14,972 nt of DNA from Bacteroidota bacterium (lineage in GTDB: Bacteria; Bacteroidota; Bacteroidia; Bacteroidales; Lentimicrobiaceae), in assembly GCA_023428585.1 (NCBI GenBank), contig JAEYXG010000322.1, positions 1 through 14,972 of the forward strand. Reading direction: 5' to 3'. Each line of letters starts with the position of its first letter. The stretch's first letter is position 1. A model generated the notes under the pieces. That model made no database searches, was not told the origin of the DNA, and saw only the letters and a program-made list of their open reading frames with translations. This document shows positions 1-7,010 of the stretch, piece by piece. The position numbers and the translations under genes were made by a program.

Positions 1-1172
1 GCCTGAAGGGGAGTTCCTATCAGCTGAGTTTTCTATTTCAATTCAGTGTCATAGCCTTCATTTTTCTCATTTTCATTTCCGAATGGATGAAAAGGGTGAA
101 GAATAAACAGCGATTGGTCAAAATAACCGGTATCGCTACGCGATTACCCTTGGCATTACTGATATTTTTCCCGCGTAATAGTGACGCATATACCTTTGAT
201 TCTATCTATCATTACATTTTTCTGACAATCTTTCTGATTTATTACTTGGGAAATCTTGTAATATTTCCCACTATAAATCTATTCCTAAAGAGCAATTTCA
301 AGCATTCCAATTTTGGGCCTCTTTTCAGTTACTCCACATTAGCAGGAAAGATTACAATGTTGTTTTCAGCCTTCCTTTATGGCTGGGTGCTTGATCTCGA
401 TCCAGCCGCATTCAGATGGGTTTTCATTATAGCAGCTATTTCCGGAATCTTATCGACAGAATTTCTATCCAGGATACAGTATACTGAATCAGTAGTTTAT
501 GAAAAGATAAATGGAATATGGTTGTCAGTGAAAGGTTCAATGAAAAGTATGCGAGATATACTGAGATATAATCTCCCTTTCAAGCATTTTGAGTGGGGAT
601 TTATGTTTTATGGTTTTGCCTTCATGAGTACCACTACGGTAATAACCATTTTCTTCGAAAAGGAACTCGGTTTAAACTATTTCAGTGTTGCCGCATACAA
701 GAACGTCTATAATATACTTGCTTTATTCCTGATACCTTATTTTGGACGAAGTCTTTCCAGAATCGACCCTCGGAAGTTTGCTGCCATCACCTTTCTATCA
801 ATCATGCTTTTCCTGTTAAGCCTGGTTCTAACCTACTATTTGCCGGCACATACTTACGTTTTGGGTATTAAGTTCTACTATGCAATGATACCGTATATTA
901 TCTTCCAGGCAATTTTTGCTGCCACAATGTCATTGCTTTGGAGCATTGGTTCTGCTTATTTCTGCAAACCATCAGAAGCAGGAGATTACCAATCCGTACA
1001 TTTATTCCTGACAAGTGCCCGCTCACTTTTTGCACCACTGCTTGGGGTGTTCTTTTTTGAATTGTATGGATTTGTATTTACCTTTATAGTAGGAGCAGGA
1101 TTTCTGGTAATAGCCATTGGTATTATGCTATGGTCATATAGAAAAGAGAGATATCTGGAAATCAAGAAATAG
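1..1172 (+). CDS. MFS-type membrane transporter, 5'-truncated by window edge
   Basis: The reading frame is open from the first complete codon (position 3) to the stop at 1172, so the true start is outside the window. The Met at 87 is internal: the codons before it continue a hydrophobic segment (FSVIAFIFLIFISEW). The visible 390 or so residues contain about nine or ten membrane-spanning stretches separated by short basic loops. One loop, around GRSLSRIDPRKFA, resembles the cytoplasmic motif-A loop of the major facilitator superfamily. Long hydrophobic runs rich in Phe, Ile and Leu, a central hydrophilic loop and a basic C-terminus (YRKERYLEIKK) agree with the C-terminal two thirds of a 12-helix MFS carrier. 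The substrate cannot be read from sequence. The next gene, on the same strand, starts 133 bases downstream, so co-transcription is possible. Other polytopic transporter families cannot be fully excluded. Confidence 0.7.
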   Translation, partial: LKGSSYQLSFLFQFSVIAFIFLIFISEWMKRVKNKQRLVKITGIATRLPLALLIFFPRNSDAYTFDSIYHYIFLTIFLIYYLGNLVIFPTINLFLKSNFKHSNFGPLFSYSTLAGKITMLFSAFLYGWVLDLDPAAFRWVFIIAAISGILSTEFLSRIQYTESVVYEKINGIWLSVKGSMKSMRDILRYNLPFKHFEWGFMFYGFAFMSTTTVITIFFEKELGLNYFSVAAYKNVYNILALFLIPYFGRSLSRIDPRKFAAITFLSIMLFLLSLVLTYYLPAHTYVLGIKFYYAMIPYIIFQAIFAATMSLLWSIGSAYFCKPSEAGDYQSVHLFLTSARSLFAPLLGVFFFELYGFVFTFIVGAGFLVIAIGIMLWSYRKERYLEIKK

Positions 1173-1305
1173 AGAATTGAATTTATATAGTAATGGTTGT
1201 CGCTGAATATCATTTCAAAGCCTAGACACAGTGGTATCAAGCTCTGGCAAACCCTTGGGTGCCATGCAAAACCAATTAGTTAAAAATTAATCAGAATACA
1301 GAATC

Positions 1306-1635
1306 ATGAAAATAATCAAGGAAAAGAGCGAGTTGGTGGGTGCCATACTTAATAGCGCTGCAACAACAGTATACTTTTATAATGATGCTTGTGCACCTTG
1401 TGTATCGTTGCGCCCAAAAATTGAGGAAATGGTTACGCAGAACTTTGAAAAAATGAACCTTGTGTTTGTCAATTCCGCCGAATTTCCTGAATTATCATCG
1501 GAGTATGGCGTCTTTGCAAGTCCCACAATCATTGTTTTCTTTGAAGGGAAGGAGAACTTCAGGGTTAGTAAATATATATCCGTTGGTGAGTTAAGCGATA
1601 AGATTGAACGCTACTACAATTTGTTATTCAGTTGA
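1306..1635 (+). CDS. Thioredoxin-family protein with CAPC active site
   Basis: A 109-residue single-domain thioredoxin fold. The redox motif is C29-A-P-C32, preceded by Ala instead of the Trp of classical WCGPC thioredoxins. A cis-proline motif follows at S72-P73 (ASPTIIVFFEG), at the usual distance for the family. There is no signal peptide or membrane helix, so it should act in the cytoplasm. Family knowledge supports thiol-disulfide exchange. The changed dipeptide between the cysteines and the lost Trp should alter redox potential and partner choice, so it may not be the main thioredoxin of the cell. The ATG is preceded by an A-rich stretch without a Shine-Dalgarno sequence, normal for Bacteroidota. 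I found no TAnnTTTG element in the 133 bases upstream. The gene converges on the oxidoreductase operon, with a hairpin between them. Confidence 0.88.
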   Translation: MKIIKEKSELVGAILNSAATTVYFYNDACAPCVSLRPKIEEMVTQNFEKMNLVFVNSAEFPELSSEYGVFASPTIIVFFEGKENFRVSKYISVGELSDKIERYYNLLFS

Positions 1636-1700
1636 TTGCTGATTCTAAAGGATTATACAATCACAAACACGCAATTCAGCATATATGCAATAATGGAATA

Positions 1701-1731
1701 AAAAAAACCTCCGTATGATTGACGGAGGTTT
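1701..1731 (-). terminator. Rho-independent terminator ending the oxidoreductase operon
   Basis: A perfect 10-bp stem (AAACCTCCGT at 1705-1714, ACGGAGGTTT at 1722-1731) encloses a 7-base loop. On the minus strand the hairpin is followed by a run of T (A tract 1701-1707 on the plus strand), and it lies 22 bases past the gamma-subunit stop. The plus-strand side lacks a good T tract beyond the stem, so termination of the thioredoxin transcript here is possible but less certain. Confidence 0.88.
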
Positions 1732-1752
1732 CGATTATATAGTGTGTGTGCA

Positions 1753-2307
1753 CTAATTTAATAAGAAAACAGATTTAATGATTTCTTTGCCCTTGGCGAT
1801 TGCATTTTCGTTTTCAGGAATCATATTATGATGACGGGCCGGTAGTGATTTCTCAAGTCCTTTATGTATAAACTCAGGTTGAACAATAGGCTTGATCTTT
1901 AAGAATCCGCCCAATACTACCATATTAAATACCTTGGTCATACCCATTTTTGCAGCTTCATCAGCAGCTTCAATAGAATAGATATTAATATCTTTTCTTG
2001 AAGGATGACGGGTAATGCCATTTGGATCATAGATTAGTATTCCGCCTGGCTTTACTGATGCCTCGAACTTATCCATTGATTGCTGGTTGAGGATAATCGC
2101 CGTATCATAGGAGCTTAAGATGGGTGAACTTATGCGTTCATCACTTATTATAACGGTAACATTAGCAGTTCCACCGCGCATTTCAGGACCATAGGAAGGC
2201 ATCCAGCTTACTTCTTTATTGCCCATTACACCTGAGTAGGCGAGGATTTTGCCCATGGAGAGAACACCTTGTCCACCAAAGCCTGCTATTAAAATTTCTT
2301 CAGTCAT
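1753..2307 (-). CDS. 2-oxoacid:ferredoxin oxidoreductase, gamma subunit
   Basis: A 184-residue protein of the pyruvate/ketoisovalerate oxidoreductase gamma family. The N-terminus ILIAGFGGQGVLSMGKILA is the hallmark Gly-rich motif of this subunit. It is followed by SWMPSYGPEMRGGTANVTVIIS, a stretch conserved in gamma subunits of the KorC/VorC/PorG type. The length matches stand-alone gamma subunits (about 180-190). In the complex this subunit helps form the CoA-binding part of the cytoplasmic enzyme that converts a 2-oxoacid, CoA and oxidised ferredoxin into acyl-CoA, CO2 and reduced ferredoxin. It is the last gene of a four-gene minus-strand operon, beginning 17 bases after the beta-subunit stop. 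The hairpin at 1701-1731 ends the transcript. Substrate (2-oxoglutarate or branched-chain 2-oxoacid) is not decided by the sequence, so I give no symbol. Confidence 0.9.
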   Translation of the reverse strand: MTEEILIAGFGGQGVLSMGKILAYSGVMGNKEVSWMPSYGPEMRGGTANVTVIISDERISSPILSSYDTAIILNQQSMDKFEASVKPGGILIYDPNGITRHPSRKDINIYSIEAADEAAKMGMTKVFNMVVLGGFLKIKPIVQPEFIHKGLEKSLPARHHNMIPENENAIAKGKEIIKSVFLLN

Positions 2308-2324
2308 TGCTTAAAATTTTTTAA

Positions 2325-3101
2325 TTAATCCTCATTTACTTTGATATCTCCCAGTGGGTAGAACGGGAACATGTTTTCAACCATCCACTCATTAGCCTGA
2401 TTTGGCGTCATCTTCCAACCGGAATTACAGTTGGAGACTATTTCAACAAATGAGAGTCCTTTATTCAGTTTCTGGTTTTCAAATGCCTTGCGAACGGCTT
2501 TCTTGGCTTTACGGACATGTGCAGGTGTATGAACGGCCTGTCGTGTAACGTAAATAGTACCGGGAAGTTGAGCCACAAGTTCAGTCATCTTGATAGGATT
2601 ACCCATTGATTTGATATCCCGGCCATAAGGAGAAGTAGATGATTTCATGCCTTCAAGAGTAGTTGGAGCCATTTGACCGCCGGTCATACCATATATACCA
2701 TTATTGATGAATACAATAACGATATTCTCTCCACGGTTACAAGCATGAATGGTTTCAGCAGTTCCTATCGCGGCTAAGTCGCCATCACCCTGGTAGGTAA
2801 ATACAAATTTATCAGGATTTAGCCTTTTAACAGCGGTAGCAAGGGCAGGAGCACGGCCGTGCGCAGCCTGTTGCATATCTATGTTCATGAATTCATAAGC
2901 CAATACAGAGCAACCCACAGGTGCAATGCCTATGGTTTTATCCTGAATGCCCATTTCTTCAAGCACTTCCATGATTATACGGTGAGCCGTACCGTGTCCG
3001 CAACCGGGGCAATAACTCATCACCTTATCAGTAAGGAGCTCCGTACGTTTGTAGACAATGTTTTCCGGTTTACGGATATCTTCTTTTGATATTGTATCCA
3101 T
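2325..3101 (-). CDS. 2-oxoacid:ferredoxin oxidoreductase, beta subunit (TPP-binding)
   Basis: A 258-residue thiamine-diphosphate-binding beta subunit. The CPGCGHG motif at 31-37 and further cysteines at 64 (PVGCS) and 225 (SNCNSGW) are the expected ligands of the subunit's [4Fe-4S] cluster. The TPP/Mg motif is visible as GDGDLAAIGTAE, followed about 20 residues later by INNGIYGMTGGQ. Together these identify the catalytic half that holds TPP and passes electrons through the cluster to ferredoxin. The length is typical of split four-subunit enzymes, slightly shorter than 2-oxoglutarate-type beta subunits of about 270-340 residues. The start lies only 3 bases after the alpha-subunit stop, which implies translational coupling. 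Members of this group are annotated both as 2-oxoglutarate and as 3-methyl-2-oxobutanoate oxidoreductases. Confidence 0.93.
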   Translation of the reverse strand: MDTISKEDIRKPENIVYKRTELLTDKVMSYCPGCGHGTAHRIIMEVLEEMGIQDKTIGIAPVGCSVLAYEFMNIDMQQAAHGRAPALATAVKRLNPDKFVFTYQGDGDLAAIGTAETIHACNRGENIVIVFINNGIYGMTGGQMAPTTLEGMKSSTSPYGRDIKSMGNPIKMTELVAQLPGTIYVTRQAVHTPAHVRKAKKAVRKAFENQKLNKGLSFVEIVSNCNSGWKMTPNQANEWMVENMFPFYPLGDIKVNED

Positions 3102-3104
3102 TTC

Positions 3105-4193
3105 TTATCCTCCGATTAATTTTGATTCCAATGCTTCCACAATTTCAGGTGGTGAAGGGATGATGCCTCCCATACGGCCAAAATGTGCAACTTTTACTTT
3201 ATCACCAACGGCGAGACGTACATCCTCAACCATTTGTCCGGCACTCATCTCAACACTTAAGATACCCTTAACACGGTTTGCTAATTCGGCAATTGGTTGA
3301 GTAGGGAATGGGAAAAGCGTAATAGGACGCAGCAGACCAAGTTTTATACCTTTGGCCCTGGCTATATCAACAGCTTTTTGACTGAGACGTGCACTGGTGC
3401 CATAAGCAACAAGAATATAATCAGCATCATCACACTGGATAGTTTCCCAGCGTGTTTCATTCTTTTCTATTTCACGGTATTTTGCCTGAAGGTGTATGTT
3501 ATGCTCTTCCTGAACATGTGAATCAAGGTTCAGTGATGTTATAATATTGCGCTCGCGGTCAGGTGTTTTGCCCATAGTAGCCCATGGTGTATTTTTCCTG
3601 ATTTCCTCTTCGGTAAAGCGAGGACGCTGTTCCTGCAATTCAACTTTCTCCATCATTTGACCTATGGCACCATCAGATAGAATCAGTACAGGATTTCTGT
3701 ACTTGAAGGCAAGATCAAATGCCAAAGGAGCAAAGTCGGCCATTTCCTGGACAGAAGATGGGGCGAGTACGATTAAACGGTAATCACCATGACCGCCACC
3801 TTTGGTTGATTGGAAATAATCACTCTGTGATGGTTGAATTGTTCCCAAACCTGGTCCACCACGGACAGCATTAAGGATAACACATGGCAATTCAGCACCA
3901 GCTATATAGGAAATCCCTTCCTGCTTGAGGCTCATGCCCGGACTGGAAGAGGAAGTCATTACTCTTTTTCCACAAGAGGCGCCACCGTAAACCATATTGA
4001 TTGCGGCTACTTCACTCTCTGCCTGTAAAACAATCATGCCGGTACGCTCATGAGGCTTTTCGGCCATGAGGTACTCCATAACTTCTGATTGCGGGGTAAT
4101 CGGATAACCAAAGTATCCATCGGCACCTGCTCTGATAGCTGCTTCGGCAAAGGCTTCATTGCCTTTCATTAATCTCAGTTCTTTCATACTCAT
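3105..4193 (-). CDS. vorB: 2-oxoacid:ferredoxin oxidoreductase, alpha subunit (VorB-type)
   Basis: A 362-residue alpha subunit. The N-terminal domain carries GYFGYPITPQSEVMEYL, whose PITP motif binds the substrate side of TPP. It is followed by MTSSSSPGMSLKQEG and by RGGPGLGTIQPSQSDYF, segments I recognise from proteins annotated as 3-methyl-2-oxobutanoate dehydrogenase subunit VorB. The C-terminal part (about residue 255 on, YILVAYGTSARLSQKAV) matches the transketolase C-terminal-like domain. The length is normal for subunits without a fused gamma domain. Two candidate start codons are close together (Met1 and Met3); I keep the first. It follows the ferredoxin gene by 17 bases. The symbol rests on family resemblance: VorB suggests valine-derived 2-oxoisovalerate, but similar Bacteroidota operons are also called korABC (2-oxoglutarate), so the substrate is open. 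Confidence 0.92.
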   Translation of the reverse strand: MSMKELRLMKGNEAFAEAAIRAGADGYFGYPITPQSEVMEYLMAEKPHERTGMIVLQAESEVAAINMVYGGASCGKRVMTSSSSPGMSLKQEGISYIAGAELPCVILNAVRGGPGLGTIQPSQSDYFQSTKGGGHGDYRLIVLAPSSVQEMADFAPLAFDLAFKYRNPVLILSDGAIGQMMEKVELQEQRPRFTEEEIRKNTPWATMGKTPDRERNIITSLNLDSHVQEEHNIHLQAKYREIEKNETRWETIQCDDADYILVAYGTSARLSQKAVDIARAKGIKLGLLRPITLFPFPTQPIAELANRVKGILSVEMSAGQMVEDVRLAVGDKVKVAHFGRMGGIIPSPPEIVEALESKLIGG

Positions 4194-4210
4194 TCAGTAA
4201 TTAGATTTCT

Positions 4211-4435
4211 TTACTCAATTCTTTTCCTGTAAACAGTGATAACACCATCAGGACATACTACAGCACAGTTAGTGCAACCGGTACATTCCTCATTTACAGT
4301 TTCAACATAGTTGTAACCTTTGCCATTAACGTTTTTTGATACTCCAATGACATCAAACGGACAAGCCGGGATACATACCTGGCAGCCTTTGCATTTTTCT
4401 ATGTCAATGACAATATCACCTTTAACTTTTGCCAT
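4211..4435 (-). CDS. 2[4Fe-4S] ferredoxin subunit of 2-oxoacid oxidoreductase
   Basis: A 74-residue ferredoxin-type protein with two complete cluster motifs: C15-x2-C18-x2-C21-x3-C25-P and C51-x2-C54-x2-C57-x3-C61-P. Each motif gives three ligands to one [4Fe-4S] cluster and one to the other. As the first gene of the operon, just ahead of the alpha subunit, it corresponds to the delta subunit (VorD/PorD/KorD type) that takes electrons from the beta-subunit cluster and passes them to a soluble ferredoxin or other acceptor. The insertion between the motifs (about residues 30-48, including NVNGKGYNYVETVN) is of ordinary length. The protein has no signal peptide. Its upstream region carries no clear promoter match and is described under the 4436-4773 entry. 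Confidence 0.93.
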   Translation of the reverse strand: MAKVKGDIVIDIEKCKGCQVCIPACPFDVIGVSKNVNGKGYNYVETVNEECTGCTNCAVVCPDGVITVYRKRIE

Positions 4436-4551
4436 GATAAACAGATTTATTTTATACTATTCTGGCTACGAAATTAGTAATTATTTACCATTCGGAACCT
4501 AATAAAACCATTGGAAATATTTATTATTAGCTAATTTAAAACCATTATAAA

Positions 4552-4621
4552 CAGTGCAATGCAATGAAGTTACATGTCAACCTGATTCCCTTGGATTTTT
4601 ACTTCAATGTTCATTGCAGTG
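4552..4621. repeat. Imperfect inverted repeat upstream of oxidoreductase operon
   Basis: The left arm at 4552-4570 (CAGTGCAATGCAATGAAGT) and the right arm at 4601-4621 are complementary at both ends. GCAATG near the outer end of the left arm pairs with CATTGC, and TGAAGT at its inner end pairs with ACTTCA. There is one mismatch near the outer end and a small internal asymmetry. The 30-base loop has no other obvious pairing. It lies 117-186 bases upstream of the ferredoxin start, where it could be an operator or a folded leader RNA. Confidence 0.5.
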
Positions 4622-4663
4622 ATCACATCATTCCATCAATTTCAAATAATATATGCATCAGTA

Positions 4664-4711
4664 GGTCAAGGAATGTAAAAGGCTCGATTAATTCCAAACA
4701 TGACCTTGACC
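4664..4711. repeat. Second imperfect inverted repeat, GGTCAAGG core
   Basis: GGTCAAGG (4664-4671) pairs perfectly with CCTTGACC (4704-4711). Beyond a 2-base bulge the pairing continues with ATGT against ACAT, leaving a loop of about 20 bases. The element lies 63-110 bases past the aminotransferase stop in the direction of transcription. It may mark the 3' end of that transcript, although no T run follows on the minus strand. Confidence 0.45.
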
Positions 4712-4773
4712 GGTTATGATTAAGGGCACTCTAAAACCATCAAGCCATTTACTCCGTGCATATTACCAATAGA

Positions 4774-6120
4774 TTAAGCAGGATTGGCAACCAATGCATG
4801 GTGTTGGTGGAATTTCTTCAACCTTATCTCCAAATCAGGGAATTGCGATGGATGAACCAATGAGACACATGCCCTCAGGCCTTCTGTTCTGGTGCTTCCG
4901 GTAATGGCAAGTGATATGGCACTGATGCCATAGTAGAACAGCTCTTCAATCAATTCAACTCCACTGAATCCGGGATAGGCAATGGTAAAGTAAAAACCAT
5001 CGGCTACGGGCTTGTCAATATCCTTGTCATAAACAATATGAAATCCATTGTTCAAAAACAGTTCCTTCATTATATGGGCTTTTTCAGCATAGATCTTTAC
5101 TTCATCAAGGAAGTTGAACTTGCCATCGTTTGCAGCTTTCAGCATTGCTGTAAGTGCATACTGGGCTGAATGGGCCGTACCTGAACTTAATGCGTATACT
5201 GTACCAAATATCATGGCTCTGCCGAAGATATCACTGCTGTAATAATTAAGGAGGTGAGGCGATTTCTTGGCAAATAATTTATTGGAGATTACCATCATTC
5301 CTATACGCTGACCGGCATAACTGAATACCTTTGAGCTTGAGATGAAGAGAATGTAATTATCAGTATAGTTGGCTACCGTTGGCTGATAGGGTGGTACACC
5401 CGGCTTGGAATAATCGTTGCGGAAATCCATGCCGAAATATGCCAGGTCTTCACAAATCACCACATCATATTGGGTTGCAAGTTCGCCTATGATACGAAGT
5501 TCTTCGTCAGTAAAGCAAATCCATGAGGGATTGTTTGGATTTGAATAAAGAACTGAATGGATTTTTCCGGTCTTGAAATATGATTCAAGTTTGGCACGTA
5601 GTTTCTCTCCACGAAAATCATAAACATCGAAACTTTCAAACTTCTGACCCAGAACCTTATGCTGCTGTTTGTGCACAGGAAAACCAGGGTCAATAAATAA
5701 AGTAGTATCGCGTTTTGCATCCAATCTGGCAAGTGTTAGAAATGCTGCGAAACTGCCTTGCATGCTTCCAACTGTTGGAATACAAGAGTCAGGTGCTACC
5801 TCTATATTCAGAAAGTTCTTGACAAAGCGTGCAATTTCACCCTTTAGCTCGTGGTTCCCATCGATATCGGGATAAATAGCCGCAACGCCTTTGCGCAGTG
5901 CTTCAATTTCTGCTTCAGTGCCAATTGTTGGAGGTTTCAGCCCGGGAATACCCATTTCCATACGGATGAATTTATTGCCCGTCTGTTTCTCAATCATGTC
6001 AATGATCTTCTTGATTTCTCTAATACTGGCATTGCCCACGCAGGGGAGATTCAACTGATTGATGACAGATTGAACTACGTCATAATTAATTGGAGTGTCA
6101 TTTCTGAATTGTTCCTTCAT
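4774..6120 (-). CDS. PLP-dependent aminotransferase, class I/II (fold type I)
   Basis: A 448-residue fold-type-I aminotransferase with the whole set of landmark residues. IYPDIDGNHELK (82-93) lies at the usual substrate and PLP-entry segment. NPNNPS (194-199) holds the Asn that contacts the PLP oxygen, and CEDLAYFG (223-230) holds Asp225 for the pyridine nitrogen. SSSK264 is the Schiff-base lysine, followed by Arg272 in GQRIG as phosphate ligand. Arg416 in GLRACVSL is the likely substrate-carboxylate ligand. It transfers an amino group between an amino acid and a 2-oxoacid in the cytoplasm. Substrate is not decided by the sequence. Its position upstream of the oxidoreductase operon on the same strand suggests that it supplies or drains the 2-oxoacid used there, but the 338-base gap argues against one transcript. 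No clear promoter match was found in 6121-6263. Confidence 0.88.
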   Translation of the reverse strand: MKEQFRNDTPINYDVVQSVINQLNLPCVGNASIREIKKIIDMIEKQTGNKFIRMEMGIPGLKPPTIGTEAEIEALRKGVAAIYPDIDGNHELKGEIARFVKNFLNIEVAPDSCIPTVGSMQGSFAAFLTLARLDAKRDTTLFIDPGFPVHKQQHKVLGQKFESFDVYDFRGEKLRAKLESYFKTGKIHSVLYSNPNNPSWICFTDEELRIIGELATQYDVVICEDLAYFGMDFRNDYSKPGVPPYQPTVANYTDNYILFISSSKVFSYAGQRIGMMVISNKLFAKKSPHLLNYYSSDIFGRAMIFGTVYALSSGTAHSAQYALTAMLKAANDGKFNFLDEVKIYAEKAHIMKELFLNNGFHIVYDKDIDKPVADGFYFTIAYPGFSGVELIEELFYYGISAISLAITGSTRTEGLRACVSLVHPSQFPDLEIRLKKFHQHHALVANPA

Positions 6121-6263
6121 TACATTTTGATTTACATTGAGTAATATATCTGTATTATTTTTTGCCTTTTAGTAAAAGTGAACTGAGCCTTCATATTGGC
6201 TGCAATTTATATAATTAGTATCAAATAGGGTGCTTGTTGCTTCAATTATTGTATTATTTTGAT

Positions 6264-6953
6264 TCAACGGCCTTTGAGTGAGGCAATTGCCAGTATCAAA
6301 CCGAGAGCAATACCAAGCAATGCAGCAAATAGTACCTGGAAATCAGTTGGGAGTAAGAATGTTAAAGTATGAGCCGGGTACCAGAAAAAAGGAATTGTTT
6401 TTTTGAAAACAAAGTTCCATTGCACGTCCCAATTTAAATGGGTTAATATATGCCCTACCCTGATAGGCGATAGCAGTCCTTTAATAGTTCCACCTGTATT
6501 CAGGATATGTATATCAGTGACTTTATGGGTCGTCATCATGATAGGAGCGAAGATGGTGTTCATTAAGAAGCTGATGCAGAAGGCAATTAACAGTTTCTGT
6601 AAGCTAAAATCAGCCTTATAAACTGCGGCAGGATCATCCATACCCATATATGTCAGAAAATCAAGGGTTCCCGATGTAAAGACAATAAAAGCAAGCTTGA
6701 TTGCAATGCCAAGAAATCCCCATACTATGGCTCGTGGAATGATTCCAAAGCCCGGTGCATTATATTGACCCGTTTTTATCCTGAGACCAATGACTTCACC
6801 GAGGGTTGCCAATATGGCAAACTTAATAAAGCTAAGTATAAAGCCGTGATTCCTGTTAAGTTTTTCATACAGGTTATATACGTCATCACTTATAAAGAAT
6901 GGAAGAAATAGAATTACTACAAATAATAACAGGAGCAGGTCGTTGCGTTTCAT
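6264..6953 (-). CDS. Polytopic membrane protein, possibly Mpv17/PMP22-like
   Basis: A 229-residue inner-membrane protein with about five or six hydrophobic segments, the first near residues 5-21. The C-terminal part, FWYPAHTLTFLLP followed by FQVLFAALLGIALGLILA, resembles the C-terminal signature of the Mpv17/PMP22 family (W-x-P, then N-F-x-x-P, then a membrane helix). The usual Asn of that signature is replaced by Thr and the final W-x-x-Y-L-S is missing, so the assignment is tentative. Mpv17 proteins are proposed small-solute channels of organelle membranes; the function of bacterial relatives is unknown. No signal peptide separate from helix 1 is seen. The gene has its own strong promoter (6974-7004), so it is a single-gene unit read toward the aminotransferase, which begins 143 bases downstream. 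Confidence 0.65.
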   Translation of the reverse strand: MKRNDLLLLLFVVILFLPFFISDDVYNLYEKLNRNHGFILSFIKFAILATLGEVIGLRIKTGQYNAPGFGIIPRAIVWGFLGIAIKLAFIVFTSGTLDFLTYMGMDDPAAVYKADFSLQKLLIAFCISFLMNTIFAPIMMTTHKVTDIHILNTGGTIKGLLSPIRVGHILTHLNWDVQWNFVFKKTIPFFWYPAHTLTFLLPTDFQVLFAALLGIALGLILAIASLKGR

Positions 6954-6973
6954 TACAGCACAATTTTATGCTG

Positions 6974-7004
6974 CAAAGTTAGAATGGTTTATCTGGTTTC
7001 CAAA
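6974..7004 (-). promoter_or_regulatory. Bacteroidota-type promoter of the Mpv17-like gene
   Basis: On the minus strand TTTG (7004-7001), a 19-base spacer and TAACTTTG (6981-6974) match the Bacteroidota housekeeping consensus TTTG-N19-21-TAnnTTTG exactly. The -7 element ends 20 bases before the ATG at 6953, which predicts a leader of about 10-15 bases. The promoter sits directly against the 3' end of the TfoX-like gene (stop at 7011). Confidence 0.78.
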
Positions 7005-7010
7005 CACATT

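Larger units (their letters stand above)
4436..4773. other. 338-base intergenic region with two imperfect inverted repeats
   Basis: This gap lies between the stop of the aminotransferase and the start of the ferredoxin, both on the minus strand, so it should hold the aminotransferase transcript end and the oxidoreductase promoter. I find no open reading frame, tRNA or strict TAnnTTTG element; the nearest is TAATTTCG read on the minus strand at 4476-4469, one base off consensus. Two imperfect inverted repeats are visible: 4552-4570 with 4601-4621 (a 30-base gap between the arms), and 4664-4676 with 4698-4711 (8-bp core GGTCAAGG/CCTTGACC). Neither is followed by a T run on the minus strand, so neither is a standard terminator. 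Their role is unknown. Confidence 0.6.

Noticed and set aside
986..1240. 84-codon minus-strand frame over the transporter 3' end
   Set aside because: It is mostly antisense to the transporter coding region and its product has no domain signature.
1230..1270. Weak hairpin around GGCAAACCC/GGGTGCC between transporter and thioredoxin genes
   Set aside because: The pairing needs a bulge and a loop of about two bases and is not followed by a T run, so it is not a credible terminator.
6190..6215. Short AGCC/GGCT pairing between the Mpv17-like gene and the aminotransferase
   Set aside because: Only four base pairs without a T tract; too short to call a terminator or operator.
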